From JAHHUH01 sp045123075 (lineage in GTDB: Bacteria; Bacillota; Negativicutes; Acidaminococcales; Acidaminococcaceae), in contig JBGVIJ010000063.1 in NCBI GenBank assembly GCA_045123075.1, positions 1 through 53,589 on the forward strand: a stretch of DNA of 53,589 nucleotides, given 5' to 3'. A program made the translations under genes and the position numbers. Below the pieces are notes generated by a model, which saw nothing but the letters and a program-made list of their open reading frames with translations, was not told the origin of the DNA and did no database searches. Numbering within the stretch: position 1 is the stretch's first letter; every line of letters starts with the position of its first letter. Positions 49,373-53,589 of this stretch are shown piece after piece.

Positions 49373-50989
49373 ATGACAAAATACATCTTCGTAACCGGCG
49401 GCGTAGTTTCTTCTTTAGGTAAAGGTATTACTGCAGCTTCCTTGGGGCGCTTGCTGAAAAGCCGCGGTTTTAAAGTAACCCTTCAAAAATTAGACCCGTA
49501 TCTTAACGTTGACCCCACCAATATGAACCCCTTGCAACATGGCGAAGTTTTCGTAACCGATGATGGTGCAGAAACTGACTTGGACTTGGGTCACTATGAA
49601 CGTTTTGCCGATGTTAACCTGTCCAAAGCTTCTAGCAGCACTGCTGGTAAAATTTATGTTGCTGTTTTGAACAAAGACCGTCGTGGCGAATATGGCGGTG
49701 GCACTGTACAAGTTATTCCCCATGTTACTAACGAAATCAAAGAACGCATTTTCCGCGCTGGTCGTGAAGACAATGCTGATTTCGTAATTACTGAAATTGG
49801 TGGTACTGTAGGCGATATCGAAGGTCTGCCCTTCCTCGAAGCTATCCGCCAAGTAAAAAAACATGTTGGTCGCAATGACTGCCTCTACATCCACGTAACA
49901 TTGGTTCCTTTCGTAACCGGTGCAGGCGAACTCAAAACCAAACCGACCCAACACAGCGTAAAAGAATTGCGTAGCTTGGGTATTCAACCGGATATACTCA
50001 TCTGCCGCAGTGCACAACCCATTCCCCAAGATATGTGCGAAAAAATGGCTATGTTCTGCGACGTAGATGCTGACGCTGTATTCCAAAACTTGACCGCAAG
50101 AAGCATTTACGAAGTTCCCGTACTTCTGGAAAAACAAGGCTTGGACGAAGTTGTATTGCGTAAACTTGATGTAGACGTAACCAATCATCCCTTGAACATG
50201 GAAGAATGGCACGATATGGTTGAGCGTATGTTGAAAGAATATGACCGCAAAGTTACTTTGGGCGTAGTTGGCAAATACGTCGAACTGCAAGACTCTTACA
50301 TTAGCTTGACCGAAGCTTTGCGTCATGCTGCAATGGCTAACGAAACTAACCTGAATATCAAATGGATTAATGCAGAACTGGCTGAAACCGGCGAAGTTGA
50401 TCTTGAAGCTGAACTTAAAGACGTTGATGCAATCCTCGTTCCCGGTGGCTTTGGTGATAAAGGCTTGGAAGGTAAAATCGCTGCTATTAAATATGCTCGC
50501 GAAAATAAAGTTCCCTTCTTCGGTATTTGCCTGGGCTTGCAATGTGCAGTTGTAGAATATGCTCGTCATATCGGCATGACTGATGCTAATACTACTGAAG
50601 CTAACCCTGCAACTACCTATCCGGTAATTGACATTGCTCCTGAACAAAAAGATGTTGAAGGTCAAGGTACTATGCGTCTTGGTTTGTATCCTTGCAAAGT
50701 TGCTGCTGGTAGCTTCACCGAAAAAGCTTATGGCGAAGCATTGATTTACGAACGTCATCGTAACCGTTATGAAGTAAACAACGCGTTCCGCGAAGAATTA
50801 GAAAAAAATGGTCTGGTAATTGCAGGCGCTCTGCCCAACGGTCGTTTGGTAGAAATCGTAGAATTGCCTGAATCCGTTCATCCTTGGTTCGTAGGTGTAC
50901 AATTCCATCCGGAATTGAAATCCCGTCCGACCAATCCCCATCCCTTGTTCCGTGATTTCATCGCAGCTGCTTTGAAGGAACAAAAATAA
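49373..50989 (+). CDS. pyrG: CTP synthase
   Basis: Makes CTP from UTP, ATP and glutamine. The 538-aa protein has the synthase domain with TGGVVSSLGKGITAASLG at the start and the glutaminase domain with PGGFGDKGLEGK and the nucleophile segment FFGICLGLQCAV (Cys about 381), plus the His/Glu pair near the C-terminus (GVQFHPEL). It begins 28 bases after argS with its own AGGGATAGG-type site, so it is likely on the argS transcript. A terminator follows 8 bases after the stop. Confidence 0.97.
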   Translation: MTKYIFVTGGVVSSLGKGITAASLGRLLKSRGFKVTLQKLDPYLNVDPTNMNPLQHGEVFVTDDGAETDLDLGHYERFADVNLSKASSSTAGKIYVAVLNKDRRGEYGGGTVQVIPHVTNEIKERIFRAGREDNADFVITEIGGTVGDIEGLPFLEAIRQVKKHVGRNDCLYIHVTLVPFVTGAGELKTKPTQHSVKELRSLGIQPDILICRSAQPIPQDMCEKMAMFCDVDADAVFQNLTARSIYEVPVLLEKQGLDEVVLRKLDVDVTNHPLNMEEWHDMVERMLKEYDRKVTLGVVGKYVELQDSYISLTEALRHAAMANETNLNIKWINAELAETGEVDLEAELKDVDAILVPGGFGDKGLEGKIAAIKYARENKVPFFGICLGLQCAVVEYARHIGMTDANTTEANPATTYPVIDIAPEQKDVEGQGTMRLGLYPCKVAAGSFTEKAYGEALIYERHRNRYEVNNAFREELEKNGLVIAGALPNGRLVEIVELPESVHPWFVGVQFHPELKSRPTNPHPLFRDFIAAALKEQK

Positions 50990-50997
50990 TTGCGTCT

Positions 50998-51033
50998 AAA
51001 AAGCAGACTGTATAAAAACAGTCTGCTTTTTTT
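50998..51033 (+). terminator. Intrinsic terminator of pyrG
   Basis: AAAAAGCAGACTGT / ACAGTCTGCTTTTT stem with a 6-base loop and a T-run. It ends only about 16 bases before the sppA start. Confidence 0.9.
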
Positions 51034-51047
51034 ACAAGGAGTACATT

Positions 51048-51977
51048 ATGTTAAAGAAGTTATTTGTTAGTACCATACTGCTTATCGCAGTATTGAGCTT
51101 TGTTGTTTCACTTTTGAAAGGAAATAACAATGGCGAAAAGGCTGTTGCCATTCCGGACAGAGTTGCGGTGATTCACATCCAAGGTCCTATCATGAGTGGT
51201 GATGGCGAAGATTCTTTGTTTGACCAAACTACAGGCGTTACCAGCGGTAGCATTATGCGTCAAATTCGCGATGCTGCAGAAGATGATTCCATTAAAGCTT
51301 TGGTATTGCGTATTGATTCCGGAGGTGGTAGTGCAACTGCTGCGGAAGAAATTAGTCGTGAGCTACTTCGCTTTAAAGAAAAAACTAATAAACCCATTGT
51401 TTCCACTATGGGTGATATGGGTGCCAGTGCAGCTTACTGGATTGCTGCTTGTGCCAGTGATAAAATTTATGCAAACTCCACTACTTTGACCGGTAGTATT
51501 GGTGTGTATATGCCCTACATGAACACTGAAGAGTTGTTCAAGAAAATTGGCATCAGCACCGGTAAAATTAAGAGTGGTACTTTTAAAGATATTATGAGTA
51601 CTGATAGACCTATGACCGAAGAAGAAAAAGCTATTTTGCAACGCATCGTCAATGAAATTTATGAAGACTTTATTGCAACTGTGGCAGCAGGTCGTAAAAT
51701 GGATTCAGGTAAACTGCGTTCTTATGCAGATGGACGTATTTATACCGGCTCTCAAGCTAGAAATATTGGTTTGGTTGACGAGCTTGGCAATTACTACGAT
51801 GCTTTGGAAGCAACCGGTAGAATGGCTGGCTTTGACGGTATTCCCCCTGTAAAAGAAAAAGAACAAAAACAACCTTGGGAAATTCTTTTAGGTGCAGAAA
51901 TCGCTAAAAACTTGAAAGTACAATTATTTGAACAAGTATTAGGTGATTTGGGTGCTTCTCCCCGTATAGCGAGGTGA
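51048..51977 (+). CDS. sppA: Signal peptide peptidase SppA
   Basis: Membrane-bound S49 serine peptidase that degrades signal peptides remaining after secretion. The 309-aa protein (short form) has an N-terminal anchor (about 5-26), LVLRIDSGGGSA, the nucleophile Ser in MGDMGASAAYWIA (about residue 129) and the general-base Lys in KIKSGTFKD (about 181-185). Start ATG 51048 is after CAAGGAG and directly after the pyrG terminator; I see no separate promoter in the small gap. The next gene begins 5 bases downstream. Confidence 0.93.
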   Translation: MLKKLFVSTILLIAVLSFVVSLLKGNNNGEKAVAIPDRVAVIHIQGPIMSGDGEDSLFDQTTGVTSGSIMRQIRDAAEDDSIKALVLRIDSGGGSATAAEEISRELLRFKEKTNKPIVSTMGDMGASAAYWIAACASDKIYANSTTLTGSIGVYMPYMNTEELFKKIGISTGKIKSGTFKDIMSTDRPMTEEEKAILQRIVNEIYEDFIATVAAGRKMDSGKLRSYADGRIYTGSQARNIGLVDELGNYYDALEATGRMAGFDGIPPVKEKEQKQPWEILLGAEIAKNLKVQLFEQVLGDLGASPRIAR

Positions 51978-51982
51978 GCTGA

Positions 51983-52546
51983 ATGAGGCGCAAAACCTTT
52001 GATGTGCTGTTTGAAACAAGAGCTGGTATGACTGACCTTGTGAAACAGCCTTGCTTGTGGCGTAGCGGCTTCTATTACACCCTTAGTATTGGCTTGTTTA
52101 CAGGTGTTGTATCCAATTCTTGGCTTATCCATGAACCTTTGGAAGTAAGATTTGCTATTGTTGCTGCCTTGGTTATTATTTCAGGTACGGCTTTAGCAAT
52201 GTATGGATTTTTGCTTCACGGTATTTTGGAAACCTTTGGCGCGCTTGCGGGTGATGCTAAAGGTCTTGTGTGCCTGCTTGGTTATACAACGCTACCCTTT
52301 ATTGTGCTTACTCCCTGTGCGTTATTGGCAGGGAAGCTTGGTCTTGATGGGTTGCTGTTTTTGGTAGTTGTAACGCTGATAGGGTGTTGTTGGATGTTGT
52401 ATTTATTAGTACGCTCCTTAGAGGTCGTGTACATTATAGATTTTAAACGTGCGGCAGCGACTGTGCTGTTTAGCTTGTTGTTAGTTTATATTGTTATTGT
52501 TTTGCCTTGGCAGGTAGGCTTTAACCTGCTCCTCAGACATTTCTAA
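51983..52546 (+). CDS. Yip1-family integral membrane protein
   Basis: A 187-aa protein with a short cytoplasmic N-terminus and about five hydrophobic helices. The GLVCLLGYTTLPFIVLTP and FKRAAATVLFSLLLVYIV segments and overall layout resemble the bacterial Yip1/YIF1-type family, whose role is not established. Start ATG 51983 follows GAGGTGAG, 5 bases after sppA, so the two genes are co-transcribed. Confidence 0.7.
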   Translation: MRRKTFDVLFETRAGMTDLVKQPCLWRSGFYYTLSIGLFTGVVSNSWLIHEPLEVRFAIVAALVIISGTALAMYGFLLHGILETFGALAGDAKGLVCLLGYTTLPFIVLTPCALLAGKLGLDGLLFLVVVTLIGCCWMLYLLVRSLEVVYIIDFKRAAATVLFSLLLVYIVIVLPWQVGFNLLLRHF

Positions 52547-52558
52547 GTAGATTTACTG

Positions 52559-52587
52559 TTGCGTAAATAATTGGAAAGTGTCATAAT
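52559..52587 (+). promoter_or_regulatory. Possible promoter of glpX
   Basis: TTGCGT (52559-52564), 17-base spacer, CATAAT (52582-52587), 43 bases before the glpX ATG. Confidence 0.45.
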
Positions 52588-52630
52588 AAAATAAGTTAAT
52601 AAGAATATTTCACAAGGAGTGGTGTAAGTA

Positions 52631-53589
52631 ATGGATAGAGAATTATCTATGGAATTTGTACGCGTTACTGAAGCTGCAGCTGTTGCTTGCGGTCGTTTGA
52701 TTGGTAAAGGCGATAAAAATGGTGCTGACGGTTTGGCAGTAGATGCTATGCGCCAAATGTTTGATACCGTTAACATTAGCGGTACTGTTGTAATTGGCGA
52801 AGGCGAAATGGACGAAGCTCCGATGCTTTACATTGGTGAAAAAGTTGGTGCTGGCGGACCGGAAGTTGATATTGCTGTTGACCCCGTTGAAGGTACTAAC
52901 CTGACTGCAAAAGGTCAAAACGGTGCTATCGCAGTAATCGCGATTGCTCCTAAAGGCTGCTTGCTCCATGCTCCCGATATGTATATGGACAAAATTGCTG
53001 TAGGTCCTCGCGCTAAAGGCTGCATCGATATCAATGCTCCCGTTAAAGAAAATTTGGCTCGCGTAGCTAAAGCTTTGGATCGTGAAATTGCTGATTTGAA
53101 CGTAGTAGTTTTGGACAGGGAACGTCATGCTGATATTATCCGTGAAGTACGTGAAGCTGGCGCTCGCATCTCCCTTATCACCGATGGTGACGTAAACCCT
53201 GTTGTTGAAGCTTGTGTAGAAGGCAGTGGCGTTCATATGTACATTGGCCGTGGTGGCGCTCCTGAAGGTGTACTTGCTGCAGTAGCTGTTAAATGCTTAG
53301 GTGGCGATATGCAAGGTCGTTTGTATCCGGAAGATGAAGAACAATTGAAACGTTGCCACGAAATGGGTATTGCTGACGTTAATCAAGTATTGACTTTGGA
53401 AGATATGGTAAAAGGTGATGACTGCATGTTCACTGCAACTGCTATTACCAACTGCAATATGCTCAATGGTCTCCGCTTCTTCAATGGCGGTGTTCGTACT
53501 CATACCATTTCTGCTCGTTACAAAACCGGAACTGTACGCTTCGTTGACGCTATCCACAATTTGGAAAGAAAAGATTTCGAAATTAAACT
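52631..53589 (+). CDS. glpX: Class II fructose-1,6-bisphosphatase (3' end outside window)
   Basis: Gluconeogenic phosphatase converting fructose-1,6-bisphosphate to fructose 6-phosphate. 319 codons are visible with no stop before the window edge; the family is about 320-335 aa, so very little is missing. The metal-binding motifs GEGEMDEAPMLYIGE (about 57-71) and DPVEGTNL, and the VLDRERH and GRGGAPEGVLAA segments, are characteristic of GlpX. Start ATG 52631 follows AAGGAGTGG. An anaerobe using organic acids would need this step to make sugars. Confidence 0.95.
   Translation, partial: MDRELSMEFVRVTEAAAVACGRLIGKGDKNGADGLAVDAMRQMFDTVNISGTVVIGEGEMDEAPMLYIGEKVGAGGPEVDIAVDPVEGTNLTAKGQNGAIAVIAIAPKGCLLHAPDMYMDKIAVGPRAKGCIDINAPVKENLARVAKALDREIADLNVVVLDRERHADIIREVREAGARISLITDGDVNPVVEACVEGSGVHMYIGRGGAPEGVLAAVAVKCLGGDMQGRLYPEDEEQLKRCHEMGIADVNQVLTLEDMVKGDDCMFTATAITNCNMLNGLRFFNGGVRTHTISARYKTGTVRFVDAIHNLERKDFEIK

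Noticed and set aside
49490..50758. 422-codon minus-strand frame opposite pyrG
   Set aside because: Same shadow effect; pyrG motifs on the plus strand are unambiguous.
1..53589. Search for CRISPR arrays, IS elements, prophage or integrative elements
   Set aside because: No regularly spaced repeats, transposases, integrases or phage genes were seen; the only tRNA is followed by a terminator, not an attachment-site duplication.

Overview
The window looks like an ordinary, densely packed chromosomal segment of a low-to-mid GC anaerobic member of the Bacillota. I infer a Negativicutes-type diderm (Acidaminococcaceae or Phascolarctobacterium-like). The reasons are the ferredoxin-linked 2-oxoacid metabolism, Na+-coupled transporters, a multi-subunit Na+/H+ antiporter, a Spy/CpxP-like exported protein beside a two-component system, and strong AGGAGG ribosome sites with TTGACA/TATAAT promoters. 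The genus is a guess; nothing here proves it. I see no prophage, IS element, CRISPR array or rRNA.

Layout. 1-545: nicotinamidase (pncA, minus strand, 3' end cut off). 747-5264: a zinc ABC transporter (znuA-znuC-znuB) overlapping a PHP phosphoesterase, then a DUF362/ferredoxin protein. 5344-7816: a small orphan gene, a YigZ-family protein and an alanine/glycine:Na+ symporter. 8021-9936: a cell-wall module of an M23 endopeptidase, a peptidase-less paralogue and a bactofilin. 10050-13956: trmB, an FtsW/RodA-type flippase and a class B PBP with one PASTA domain. 14083-17047: one-carbon genes fhs and folD, then a VanZ-like protein. 17263-21124: a Spy/CpxP-like protein divergent from a response regulator and histidine kinase, then an SDR. 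21241-22038: murI.

22199-29737: an eleven-gene antiporter operon. Its first eight genes follow the A-H order of the archaeal Mbh membrane arm, with separate MbhD/MbhE-like subunits instead of a fused MrpA, but it has no hydrogenase module. It ends with two further antiporter-like subunits, the last lacking the usual TM7 lysine. 29898-31178: LarA-type lactate racemase homologue. 31316-31702: XRE regulator followed by tRNA-Thr(CGU). 31829-33412: a preQ1-I riboswitch with terminator and antiterminator controlling a radical-SAM-like protein (QueL candidate) and a YhhQ queuosine-precursor transporter. 33445-34974: a 509-aa orphan. 35101-36951: ftsH. 37120-41305: a DASS dicarboxylate transporter converging on a korDABC-type 2-oxoglutarate:ferredoxin oxidoreductase operon, which is divergent from a TetR regulator.

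42195-43702: a TPP riboswitch and thiC. 43742-45441: an ECF S-component divergent from a degenerate MocR-like regulator. 45498-46949: a PutP-type symporter. 47256-50989: a DUF1934 protein, argS and pyrG. 51048-53589: sppA, a Yip1-like membrane protein and glpX (3' end cut off).

The most interesting points are the queuosine-salvage riboswitch operon, the Mbh-ordered antiporter without hydrogenase, the MocR-like protein that has lost its PLP lysine and C-terminal end, the M23/truncated-paralogue/bactofilin module, the FolD with substituted catalytic positions, and the Spy-like/two-component locus with a tandem repeat in the promoter region. Motif and promoter calls were made by eye. Family names come from recognition of motifs and order, not from a database search.
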